A stretch of 27,372 nucleotides of DNA, from NCBI GenBank assembly GCA_900544645.1, contig UQWG01000022.1, positions 1 to 27,372 of the forward strand, given 5' to 3'. The notes beneath the pieces are model-generated. The model had not been told where the DNA came from. It was given only the letters and a program-made list of their open reading frames with translations, and did no database searches. The stretch is from an uncultured Collinsella sp. (GTDB lineage: Bacteria; Actinomycetota; Coriobacteriia; Coriobacteriales; Coriobacteriaceae). The position numbers were made by a program, and so were the translations under genes. This document shows, piece after piece, positions 15,611-22,993 of this stretch; position 1 is the stretch's first letter; every line of letters begins with the position of its first letter.

Positions 15611-15642
15611 GGCCACGCAACCAACGTCATTGATTGCGGGCC
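15611..15642 (+). other. Intergenic hairpin before the FrlB-like gene
   Basis: GGCC-A-CGCAA (15611-15620) pairs with TTGCG-GGCC (15634-15642), one bulged base, 13-nt loop. It lies in the only sizeable gap (62 nt) of the first half of the operon, just before the ribosome site. It could mark mRNA processing or stability; it lacks a T-run and is not a terminator. Confidence 0.4.
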
Positions 15643-15662
15643 AAACAAGAAAGGAACTGGAT

Positions 15663-16631
15663 ATGAACGCACACGATCTGATCAAAGAGGCAATTGCCGA
15701 GAAGGGCAAGTTCGACAGCGTCTACTGGATTGCTTGCGGTGGCTCCATGATCGATTTGATCCCGGCTCATGAGCTTCTGCAGCGCGAGGCAACCACCTTC
15801 ACTTCGTATATCTATACCGCGCGTGAATTTGACATTATGCGTCCGCGTCGTCTGGGCGAGAAGTCTCTGGTCATCGCTTGTAGCCACAGTGGCAACACCC
15901 CGGAGGTCGTCGAGGGCTGCGAGATTGCCCTTGCCGCCGGCGCTACGGTGATCGCCCAGACCGACAACGCTGGATCCAAGATCGACTCCGGCAAGTGGAC
16001 CACGTGGGTCTACCCGTGGGGCGAGGGTGTGCCGCAGGCCGAGGTCCCCGCCGGCATTTCGCTGTCGCTTGCGGCAGAGCTGCTCGATCAGCAGGAGGGC
16101 TACGCCGATCTCGCCGATATGTATGCCGGTATTGCCGAGATGGATAAGATTCTTCCCCCGGCACGCGAGAAGGTAAATGCCGAGCTGGGCGATCGCTTTG
16201 CCAAGCTTTGCCAGGAGCACGAGTTCTTCTACATTCTGGGCAGCGGTCCCAACTTTAGCCAGACCTACGGTTTCGCTATCTGCTCTCTTATGGAGATGCA
16301 GTGGCAGCACTGTAGCTACATCCACTCTGCCGAGTACTTCCACGGTCCCTTCGAGGCTACTCAGGATGGCGTTTTTTACTTCCTGCAGATGGGCTCCAGC
16401 GAGTGCCGTGCTATGGACGAGCGCGCCCTGGCGTTCCTTAAGACGCATACCGATACGCTGATGGTGCTCGATGCCAAGGAGTACGGTATGGAAGCCGTGC
16501 CGGCGAGCGTCCGTGCCTATCTGGACCCGGTGCTGTTCTACGCCATGAACTGCGAGCTGCGTGCTGCACGCGGCAAGGTGTTTGATCACGATCCCGATTT
16601 CCGTCGCTATATGGGTGTTGTCGAGTACTAG
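15663..16631 (+). CDS. FrlB-like SIS-domain sugar-amine deglycase
   Basis: 322-aa double-SIS-domain protein. The first SIS motif CSHSGNTPEVVEGCEIA (about 73-89) is the phosphosugar-binding loop. The second half has FYILGSGPNFSQTYGFAICSLMEMQW and HSAEYFHGPFE (221-231), equivalent to ESGEFRHGPLE in FrlB, and the chain ends RRYMGVVEY, nearly the RRYYGGLVEY end of FrlB. FrlB splits fructoselysine 6-phosphate into glucose 6-phosphate and lysine; GfrE/GfrF-type and glucosamine-6-phosphate deaminase-like SIS proteins are close relatives. The start ATG 15663 has AAAGGAAC with 5-nt spacing. The kinase gene follows after 14 nt. I am confident of the family and moderately so of an Amadori-6-phosphate substrate. 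Confidence 0.88.
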   Translation: MNAHDLIKEAIAEKGKFDSVYWIACGGSMIDLIPAHELLQREATTFTSYIYTAREFDIMRPRRLGEKSLVIACSHSGNTPEVVEGCEIALAAGATVIAQTDNAGSKIDSGKWTTWVYPWGEGVPQAEVPAGISLSLAAELLDQQEGYADLADMYAGIAEMDKILPPAREKVNAELGDRFAKLCQEHEFFYILGSGPNFSQTYGFAICSLMEMQWQHCSYIHSAEYFHGPFEATQDGVFYFLQMGSSECRAMDERALAFLKTHTDTLMVLDAKEYGMEAVPASVRAYLDPVLFYAMNCELRAARGKVFDHDPDFRRYMGVVEY

Positions 16632-16645
16632 AAGGGGCAAAGGCC

Positions 16646-17509
16646 ATGGCATTTAACGTTAACGCGCTCGGATTTGGCGACAACGTCGTCGATCGCTACG
16701 AGCATATCCACACCATGTATCCCGGCGGCAATGCGGTGAACTTCGCCGTTTATGCCAAGAAATGCGGTGCCGCACGCTCCGCATACATGGGCATTTTTGG
16801 CAATGACGCCGCTGCCGAGCATGTCATTGCAAGCCTCGAGGATGAAGGTATCGAGCTTGACAAGTGCGAGCAGATGATTGGCGAGAACGGAGCGGCTCGC
16901 GTGACCGTCGTTGACGGTGACCGTGTCTTCCTCGGCTCCAACGAGGGCGGTATCCGTGGCGATGCGCGCTATGTCCTCGATCGCTTTGACCTTTCGTACA
17001 TGAAGCAGTTCGATGTGGTTCATTCGGGCAACTATTGCTTTACCGAGCGCGAGCTGCCCAAGCTGAAGACTGCGGGCGTCACGGTCTCTTTTGACTTTTC
17101 GGACGACTCCACCGACGAGTACTACGAGCAGATTGCGCCCTACGTCGATTTCGCTTTCTTTAGTGCGGCGGATGCCGCGAGTGAGGACGAGATTCGCGAG
17201 CGTCTGGCATGGGTGAAGGGCCTGGGTCCGCGTTTTGTGTCGGCTACGGCGGGCGCCGAGGGCTGCATTGCTTACGACGGCGAGCGTTATTACCGCCAGC
17301 TGGCTAAACCGGTAACGGACATGAAGGACACCATGGGGGCGGGCGACTCGTTCCTCACCTCGTTTTTGATGTGCTATCTCGATTCCGCCAAGCGCGGTGA
17401 GGATGGCGCCGAGGCCATCGAGCGCGCGCTCGACTTTGCTGCCGGGTTTGCCTCGACCGTGTGCGGCATGGAAGGTTCTTGGGGCCACGGAGCACCAATC
17501 GTCGAATAG
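16646..17509 (+). CDS. FrlD-like PfkB-family sugar kinase (first copy)
   Basis: 287-aa ribokinase-type kinase. The substrate-side motif PGGNAVNFAVYAKKCG (about 26-41) and the C-terminal DTMGAGDSF with the anion hole and catalytic Asp234 (GAGD 231-234) are intact. FSDDSTDEYYEQIAPYVDFAFFSA parallels the FrlD sequence FDFSDK...VPHLDFAFASAP. FrlD phosphorylates fructoselysine at C6, giving the FrlB substrate. The gene begins 14 nt after the FrlB-like gene with AAGGGG upstream, and is followed by a terminator hairpin, so it closes the first part of the operon. Confidence 0.9.
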   Translation: MAFNVNALGFGDNVVDRYEHIHTMYPGGNAVNFAVYAKKCGAARSAYMGIFGNDAAAEHVIASLEDEGIELDKCEQMIGENGAARVTVVDGDRVFLGSNEGGIRGDARYVLDRFDLSYMKQFDVVHSGNYCFTERELPKLKTAGVTVSFDFSDDSTDEYYEQIAPYVDFAFFSAADAASEDEIRERLAWVKGLGPRFVSATAGAEGCIAYDGERYYRQLAKPVTDMKDTMGAGDSFLTSFLMCYLDSAKRGEDGAEAIERALDFAAGFASTVCGMEGSWGHGAPIVE

Positions 17510-17579
17510 CTTAAGAAAGCGTACGGCGGTCTGGCTATGAGGCCTTGGACAGCCGATGCAAAACAATAAGCGAAACGCG

Positions 17580-17613
17580 AAAAGGGGGCTCGCCATGTGG
17601 CGGGTCCCCTTTT
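17580..17613 (+). terminator. Internal terminator within the operon
   Basis: AAAAGGGG (17580-17587) pairs with CCCCTTTT (17606-17613) and the stem continues inward for seven more pairs with two wobbles to an ATGT loop. The A/T ends make it effective in both directions. It ends 17 nt before the next start codon, so the downstream five genes depend on read-through or on an unseen promoter. Confidence 0.8.
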
Positions 17614-17630
17614 GAACATTGGAGAAGACC

Positions 17631-18431
17631 ATGGGTATTAAAGCGTGTGCGGCTGGTTTTTGCTGCGCGGACGTCTATCAAAACATCGGCGTGTTCTATC
17701 CGACTGGTAATGGCATTGACTGGGGTATCCATCTTGCACGAATGGGCGTTTCGGTATCCGCCGTGTCGGTTGTCGGCAAGGACGAGTACGGAGACAAGAT
17801 GAGAGAGGCGCTGGCCGCTGAGGGGTTCGATATCTCACATCTGCGGGTGGAAGATGGCGACACCTCGGTGATGCTCATGGCATTGAAAGACGGCGTCGAT
17901 CGCGTGCATCTCGAGGCAATCGATGGCGTAATGGAGACATATCGACCGAATGAAGACGACCGGGCGTTTATCCTAGAGCATGACATCATTCATACCGACC
18001 TGTTTGGCAATTGTTTGGACCTCCTGCCCGAATGGCATGATGCGGGCAAGACGGTGGTTATGGACTTCTCGGTGTTCAGCCAGGATCCCGAATATGCATG
18101 CGAGGCTCATTTTCCTTACGTAGACTATGCGTTCATGTCGTTTGAAGAGGACACTCCGGAGCTGCGGGACTGGGTACGCCACGTGCAGGAATTGGGACCG
18201 CGCGTTGCGGTTGCCACGCTTGGCGAGAAGGGGAGCATTGCCTATGACGGTGAGCGCTTCTATGAGTGCGGGATCGTACCGGCGGAGAAGGTCGTTAATA
18301 CCGTGGGTGCCGGCGACTCGTATATTGCCGGGTTTACCAAGGGCGTGATCGATGGCCTTGATATTCCGGCGTGTATGAAGGCGGGCGCTGAGCTGTCGTC
18401 CCGAGTGATTGGTTCGTTTGAGCCGTACTAG
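17631..18431 (+). CDS. PfkB-family sugar kinase (second, divergent copy)
   Basis: 266-aa ribokinase-type kinase. The C-terminal NTVGAGDSYIAGF (GAGD 226-229) is intact and VVGKDEYGDKMREAL and PYVDYAFMSFEED fit the FrlD-like subgroup. The usual GGNAVN substrate loop is changed to PTGNGIDWGIHLA (about 24-36), so a different sugar or amine part is likely. The start ATG 17631 has GGAG with 6-nt spacing; a TTG start 12 nt earlier is less likely since the ribosome site would be inside. It opens the second half of the operon after the terminator. Confidence 0.9.
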   Translation: MGIKACAAGFCCADVYQNIGVFYPTGNGIDWGIHLARMGVSVSAVSVVGKDEYGDKMREALAAEGFDISHLRVEDGDTSVMLMALKDGVDRVHLEAIDGVMETYRPNEDDRAFILEHDIIHTDLFGNCLDLLPEWHDAGKTVVMDFSVFSQDPEYACEAHFPYVDYAFMSFEEDTPELRDWVRHVQELGPRVAVATLGEKGSIAYDGERFYECGIVPAEKVVNTVGAGDSYIAGFTKGVIDGLDIPACMKAGAELSSRVIGSFEPY

Positions 18432-18458
18432 GGTCAAATGCCTGGAAAGGAGTACGAA

Positions 18459-19319
18459 ATGGTTATCGACATGTTGGTCCATCCTATGCTCTACGGCGAG
18501 ATCTGTACGCCGGGTGATGAGCCTGATGGATTCGGCTTTTGGTCACGAGAATTTGGTATGGGGCATATGGGCCCCATGGATTGGGATGAGCTTCAAGTCG
18601 AGATGGACGTCTGCGATGTGCAGAAGAGCGTGCTCATGCCGCTCGATGTAACCACGGCATGCGGAGGGCACTTTGGCACCAACGACCAGATTGCCATGCT
18701 GGTTGCCGCGCATCCCGATCGTCTGTGGGGATTTGCGAGCGTAGATCCGCGGGTGAGCAGTGCCGCAGGCGAATTGGAGCGCGCCTTTACCGAGCTGGGG
18801 GCAAAGGGGCTTTGCCTGCATCCGGCAAAGCAGGGTTTTGACCCCGATGATGCTGTGGCTGAGCCGCTTTACGAGCTGTGCGAGCGCTATAACAAGCCAG
18901 TGGTTTTCCATGCCGGCATGTCTTGGGAGCCTGGCGCAGAGCTCTCGCGCAGCAACCCGCTTGCATTTGAGCACACAATCGCAACGCATCCAAATGTGCG
19001 TTTTAGTTTGACCCACTTTGGCTGGCCCTGGGTGCGCGAGACCGTGGCGATGCTGCTCAAGTATCCCAACTGCTACACGGACACCTCTATCACTTACATC
19101 GATTCGCCCGAGGAGATGATGCAGCGTCTTTTCACGGTCGATATGGGGCCGCTGTGGTATGAGCGCGCGCTATCGCATCAAGTGATGTTCGCCAGCAATA
19201 CGCCGCGTTTCCGTGCGTTCAAACTCAAGCGGGCGCTCGATACCGTGTCCATGCGCGATGATGCGCGAGAAAGGCTCTACTGGGGTAATGCCCTGCGTTT
19301 TCTTGAAGGGGATGAGTAA
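18459..19319 (+). CDS. Amidohydrolase-2-like TIM-barrel protein with altered metal ligands
   Basis: 286 aa with the layout of the Amidohydro_2 family (decarboxylases and lactonases such as ACMSD, LigI and fucono-lactonase). It has IDMLVHP at the start, LWGFASVDPR, GAKGLCLHPAKQGF, PVVFHAG (His150), LTHFGWPWV (His185) and a final FASNTPRF. Two residues differ from the family: the first His of the D-x-H-x-H motif is Leu6, and the Asp of the G-S-D-x-P motif is Asn246. The protein may work without a metal or with altered chemistry. The start ATG 18459 has AAAGGAG 6 nt upstream. A lactonase or C-N hydrolase step in the cluster is plausible, not shown. Confidence 0.82.
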   Translation: MVIDMLVHPMLYGEICTPGDEPDGFGFWSREFGMGHMGPMDWDELQVEMDVCDVQKSVLMPLDVTTACGGHFGTNDQIAMLVAAHPDRLWGFASVDPRVSSAAGELERAFTELGAKGLCLHPAKQGFDPDDAVAEPLYELCERYNKPVVFHAGMSWEPGAELSRSNPLAFEHTIATHPNVRFSLTHFGWPWVRETVAMLLKYPNCYTDTSITYIDSPEEMMQRLFTVDMGPLWYERALSHQVMFASNTPRFRAFKLKRALDTVSMRDDARERLYWGNALRFLEGDE

Positions 19320-19321
19320 AC

Positions 19322-19750
19322 ATGGTGACGCTCGAGACATTGAGCTATCTATCGACTGCTCCGGACCAGTTCATCGATATTACCGAAGACGTGCACGCTG
19401 CCATCGAACGCAGCTCGGTGACCAATGGCTTGACAGCGATTATTTTGTCGCATACGACCTGTGGAATTGTGGTAAACGAGGGGCTGCCCTGCGTGGAGAC
19501 GGATCTTATGGAAACGCTTGATCGCATCGCCCCACTCGATGCCCCCTATGCACATGCACACTTCCTGCCGAGCTATGGAGCCACCGGCAACAACTCCTGT
19601 GGGCATATCAAGAGCATGATTTGTGGGAACAGTTGCTTCTTTCCCGTCCAAGATGGCCACATCGTGTGTGGAAGTGCCCAGAACATCTATCTTGCGGAGT
19701 TTGACGGTCCGCAGAAGCGAAAAGTGTACGTCGAGGTGCTGGGGGAGTAA
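19322..19750 (+). CDS. YjbQ/UPF0047 family protein
   Basis: 142 aa, the normal length of the YjbQ (COG0432, secondary thiamine-phosphate synthase-like) family. The family blocks SHTTCGIVVNEG, GNNSCGHIKSMICGNSCFFPVQDGHIVCGSAQNIYLAEFDGPQKRKVYV are present, including the conserved His and Asn/Glu residues around the subunit interface. The physiological role of the family is unsettled; weak thiamine-phosphate synthase activity has been described. Placement in a sugar-catabolic operon, 2 nt after an amidohydrolase-like gene and before BtpA and kinase genes, suggests a metabolic step or repair role here. The ribosome site lies inside the preceding gene's end. Confidence 0.88.
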   Translation: MVTLETLSYLSTAPDQFIDITEDVHAAIERSSVTNGLTAIILSHTTCGIVVNEGLPCVETDLMETLDRIAPLDAPYAHAHFLPSYGATGNNSCGHIKSMICGNSCFFPVQDGHIVCGSAQNIYLAEFDGPQKRKVYVEVLGE

Positions 19751-19783
19751 CGTCCCTGCAATAACCCTATGAAGGAGCGCGTT

Positions 19784-20593
19784 ATGTCGTTTCTAACTTC
19801 GATGTTCAAGACCGAAAAGCCGGTTATCGGAATGCTGCACCTGCGTCCTCTGCCGGGCGACCCACTGTATTACCCGGGTGGAAGCGTGTCGCAGGTCGTG
19901 GAAGCCGCCAAGCGCGATCTCGAAGCGTTGCAACAGGGCGGTGTCGATGGCATTTTGATTACCAATGAGCTCTCGATGCCCTATGAGCAGCACGTTTCTC
20001 CCTCAGCCCTTGCATCGATGGGCTATGTAATCGGAGCTCTGTCCCATGATCTGTCGACCCCTTGGGGAGCCGAGGCTATTTACGACGGTGATGCCACAAT
20101 CGAGCTGTGCGCTGCTGTCGATGCGCAGTTCACGCGCTGCAATTTTTGCGGTGCCTGGGCCGGTGATCTCGGGCTGATTAATCGAGATTTCGCGCACACT
20201 ATGCGTCGCAAGGCGGCGCTGCGCTTGGACGACCTCAAGCTTTTTCACTTCATCACGAGCGAGGGGGAGGTTTATCTTAACGACCGCACGACTGCGGACA
20301 TTGCCGATTCACTTCTCTTTAATTGCCTACCGGATGCGATGGTCATCGGCGGTTCGGCTGCCGGTCGTGGCGCTTCGGGCGAGCTTGCCGATGAGGTCCG
20401 CGAGCGTGTTGGCCAAGTGCCTGTGGTATGTGGCACCGGTTGTCGCGAAAATACCGTGGCTGACGTATTTGCTCACTACGATGGTGCGTTTGTCGGCACG
20501 TGCTTAAAGCGCGACGGAAAGCTGGATGCCCCGGTTGATGTTGAGCGGGTAGCTCGTTTTATGGCTGCCGCTCGTACGGCGCGAGGGGAGTAG
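19784..20593 (+). CDS. BtpA/SgcQ-family TIM-barrel protein
   Basis: 269-aa member of the BtpA family (PF03437). It starts with the characteristic KPVIGMLHLRPLPGDPLYYPGG, then GGVDGILITNELSMPYEQHVSPSALASMGYVIG, TRCNFCGAWAGDLGLI, PDAMVIGGSAAGRGAS and PVVCGTGCRENTVADVFAHYDGAFVGTCLKRDGK, which looks like a C-terminal phosphate-binding loop of a TIM barrel. BtpA was named for photosystem I stability in cyanobacteria; in heterotrophs relatives such as SgcQ occur in sugar operons with unknown reaction. The start ATG 19784 has GAAGGAG with 6-nt spacing; ATG 19769 has none. A sugar-phosphate or nucleoside-type aldolase/isomerase role is likely from the fold. Confidence 0.88.
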   Translation: MSFLTSMFKTEKPVIGMLHLRPLPGDPLYYPGGSVSQVVEAAKRDLEALQQGGVDGILITNELSMPYEQHVSPSALASMGYVIGALSHDLSTPWGAEAIYDGDATIELCAAVDAQFTRCNFCGAWAGDLGLINRDFAHTMRRKAALRLDDLKLFHFITSEGEVYLNDRTTADIADSLLFNCLPDAMVIGGSAAGRGASGELADEVRERVGQVPVVCGTGCRENTVADVFAHYDGAFVGTCLKRDGKLDAPVDVERVARFMAAARTARGE

Positions 20594-20599
20594 GCACCT

Positions 20600-22117
20600 A
20601 TGGCGCTCTATCTGGGTATTGATATTGGGACAAGCGCCTCTAAAGGCGTTTTAATCGATGATCGATGTAACATCGTTTGCCAAGCCTCTTGTGGACATGA
20701 GACAGACAACCCGCGTGACGGATGGTACCAGCATGATGCGGAGGCAGTTTGGTGGGGCGATTTTTGCCGCTTGTCGCGCGAGCTGGTGACGCGATCGGGG
20801 GTTAACGCGGCACAGATCGGATGCGTGGGCCTTTCCGCATTGGGTTGCGACTGTGTGCCGGTCGATACCGAGTGCAACGCGCTGGCGCCCGCGATTTTGT
20901 ATGGAGTCGATGCACGTTCGAAGCCGCAGATTGACGAGCTTCTTTCCGAATATGGGTCAGACCGCGCACGCGAGCTTTTCGGGCACGATCCCTGTTCGTC
21001 AGATATTGCTCCCAAGATCTTGTGGTTTAAGGAGAATATGCCCGAGGTGCACGAACGTGCTGCGAAGTTCCTGACGGCGTCGTCGTTTCTATGCGCAAAG
21101 TTGACGGGGCGTTTTACGGTGGACCGTTATTTGGCGGAGGATTTTCTTCCCCTATACGACCGCTACACCTGGAAGGTTGATGCTCGGGAATGTGCTCGTT
21201 TCTGCCGGCCTGACCAGATGGCGGAGGTAATGTCGGCTACCGATATTGCCGGGGTGATTACGCGGCGTGCGGCTGAGGCGACGGGGCTCGCGGCAGGGAC
21301 ACCTGTCTTAGTGGGAACGGGCGATTCTGGTGCCGAGGCCATTTCGACGGGTGTATTCCGTCCCGGCGATATGATGGTTCAGTTGGGGAGTACGGCGTAT
21401 TTCATCTACCTAGCTGATCATATGATCGATGATGCCCGCCTGTGGCCGGGGACGTTTATCATTCCCGGAACTTACGGGATCTGCGCGGGGACCAATACGG
21501 CGGGCGCACTCACATCGTGGCTGCGCCAAGAGCTGTATCGCGACGCCGTAGAGGCCGAGGGCCACGGTGGTCCCGATGCCTATTCGGTTATGGCGCATGA
21601 TGCCGCCGATGTGGCGCCGGGTGCCGATGGGCTCCTGTGTCTGCCGTACTTTGCGGGGGAGCGTACTCCGCTCAACGATCCCGAGGCGCGTGGCGTCTTC
21701 TTTGGCCTGACCGGAAGGCATACGCGAGCCCATATGGTTCGCGCCGCCTTGGAAGGCGTCGCGTATACCGTTGCATCCCATGTCGACATTATCGAGCGAG
21801 AGCATGGACTGCCAATTGGGCGCATTATGCTTGTCGGAGGTGGAACCAAGAATCCAGTTTGGATGCAGGCTATCGCCGACGTATGCGGGCGCGAGGTCTC
21901 GGTTGCCAAGGTTACGGTGGGTGCATGCTTCGGTGATGCCATCATGGCAGCTCTCGCAGGTGGCGCCTATGCATCATGGGATGAACTCGCCCGAGTCCTT
22001 GGCGTTGCGCAAACAATCGAGCCCGATATGGCTGCCCACGAGTTATATGCGTCGCGCTGTCATATCTTCGACGAATTGTATGCACGCAACCGTGATCTCA
22101 TGCACGAATTGGTGTAA
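20600..22117 (+). CDS. FGGY-family carbohydrate kinase (xylulokinase-like)
   Basis: 505-aa kinase of the actin/hexokinase fold. Visible are the phosphate-1 motif GIDIGTSASKGVLID at the N-terminus, GWYQHDAEAVWW, VGTGDSGAEAISTGVFRPGDMMVQLGSTAYF, LPYFAGERTPLNDPEARGVFFGLTGRHTRAHMVRAALEGVAY and the adenosine motif LVGGGTKNPVWMQAIADVCGREV. These fit xylulokinase and relatives that phosphorylate pentuloses or similar keto-sugars. It begins 6 nt after the BtpA gene and ends the cluster. A third kinase in an operon with two PfkB kinases suggests a branched pathway with more than one free sugar released. Confidence 0.93.
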   Translation: MALYLGIDIGTSASKGVLIDDRCNIVCQASCGHETDNPRDGWYQHDAEAVWWGDFCRLSRELVTRSGVNAAQIGCVGLSALGCDCVPVDTECNALAPAILYGVDARSKPQIDELLSEYGSDRARELFGHDPCSSDIAPKILWFKENMPEVHERAAKFLTASSFLCAKLTGRFTVDRYLAEDFLPLYDRYTWKVDARECARFCRPDQMAEVMSATDIAGVITRRAAEATGLAAGTPVLVGTGDSGAEAISTGVFRPGDMMVQLGSTAYFIYLADHMIDDARLWPGTFIIPGTYGICAGTNTAGALTSWLRQELYRDAVEAEGHGGPDAYSVMAHDAADVAPGADGLLCLPYFAGERTPLNDPEARGVFFGLTGRHTRAHMVRAALEGVAYTVASHVDIIEREHGLPIGRIMLVGGGTKNPVWMQAIADVCGREVSVAKVTVGACFGDAIMAALAGGAYASWDELARVLGVAQTIEPDMAAHELYASRCHIFDELYARNRDLMHELV

Positions 22118-22144
22118 TGCTGCCGAATTGTACTGCCTACCAAT

Positions 22145-22184
22145 AGGGACTGCGTTGTGCGATTCGCATGTCCCTTGGCATTTT
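22145..22184. terminator. Terminator-like hairpin between convergent genes
   Basis: AGGGAC-TGCG (22145-22154) pairs with CGCA-T-GTCCCT (22165-22175), one bulged base, followed by TGGCATTTTA. It sits in the 79-bp gap between the kinase gene and the convergent tatD-family gene. Confidence 0.5.
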
Positions 22185-22196
22185 AGCCCACAGGGG

Positions 22197-22979
22197 TTAG
22201 CGAAGGTCAAAAACAGCGTGCGCATTTGCTAAAACTGCCGACTCGATGCGCTTTGCGTCACAGTTTTTGAGTGAGGCAATGCGCATCGAGGTCCTTGTGA
22301 GCGATCTGATGAGCGACTGTGCGCTTGTTTCTGTGTTTGGTTCGGCTGGTGAATCGGTCTCGAGCAGTAAACGATCGAGTGGAATCTGTCGTGCGTATTC
22401 GCGTCCTCGTTTAGATGCGAGCATGCGTTCGTTGACGGAAAAATAACAGCCCGCATTACGCGCGCGGACGAGTTCGTCCGAAGTACCGCTAAACCAGTGG
22501 AAGATGATAACGGGGGAGTCGGGGTTTGGGATGAGTGGTCCATGCGATTCGAGGACGTCCAGTACGGCTCCTGCCGAACGAACGGCGTGAATTGATATCA
22601 CGCGCCCGGTAAGAGGATGCTGCACGAGCGCATCGCAGAGCCGGTTAAGTGCCTGTATTTGTAGCGGCTCACTTCCAGCAAAGCGCGCGGAAAAGTCGAG
22701 TCCGACTTCGCCGATGTAGCGTTCTTGGGCAGCAACTTCGCAAAGCAGATTGACTTCGACAAAACCGCAGTGGCCATCGGCGAGCCACCAGGGGTGAAGC
22801 CCAACGCCGGCGATGATGCCTGGTTGGCGACAGGCGCGCTCGTTTGCGGCCGAAAAGTCGCGCGGATTGACGCCGCAGTCAAATAGACCCAAGCCCAGCG
22901 CCGTCGCCTCATCGGCAACGGCGTCCGGGTGAGCCATTAAATCAAGATGGCAGTGTGCATCAAATAACCGGGGCTCCAT
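22197..22979 (-). CDS. TatD-family metal-dependent hydrolase / DNase
   Basis: 260-aa TIM-barrel hydrolase. Metal ligands are visible: DAHCHLD (His9, His11), IGEVGLDF with the bridging Glu, VISIHAV and IIFHWFSG histidines, and LLLETDSP with the final Asp. TatD proteins have 3'-5' exonuclease activity on DNA and act in DNA repair or fragment turnover; here the HCHLDLM and HWFSG forms are a somewhat divergent branch. The start ATG 22979 follows GCGGAG and is 14 nt after the tcdA stop, so the two are an operon. The final codons overlap nothing. Confidence 0.93.
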   Translation of the reverse strand: MEPRLFDAHCHLDLMAHPDAVADEATALGLGLFDCGVNPRDFSAANERACRQPGIIAGVGLHPWWLADGHCGFVEVNLLCEVAAQERYIGEVGLDFSARFAGSEPLQIQALNRLCDALVQHPLTGRVISIHAVRSAGAVLDVLESHGPLIPNPDSPVIIFHWFSGTSDELVRARNAGCYFSVNERMLASKRGREYARQIPLDRLLLETDSPAEPNTETSAQSLIRSLTRTSMRIASLKNCDAKRIESAVLANAHAVFDLR

Positions 22980-22993
22980 CTCGGTGCGCTCCG

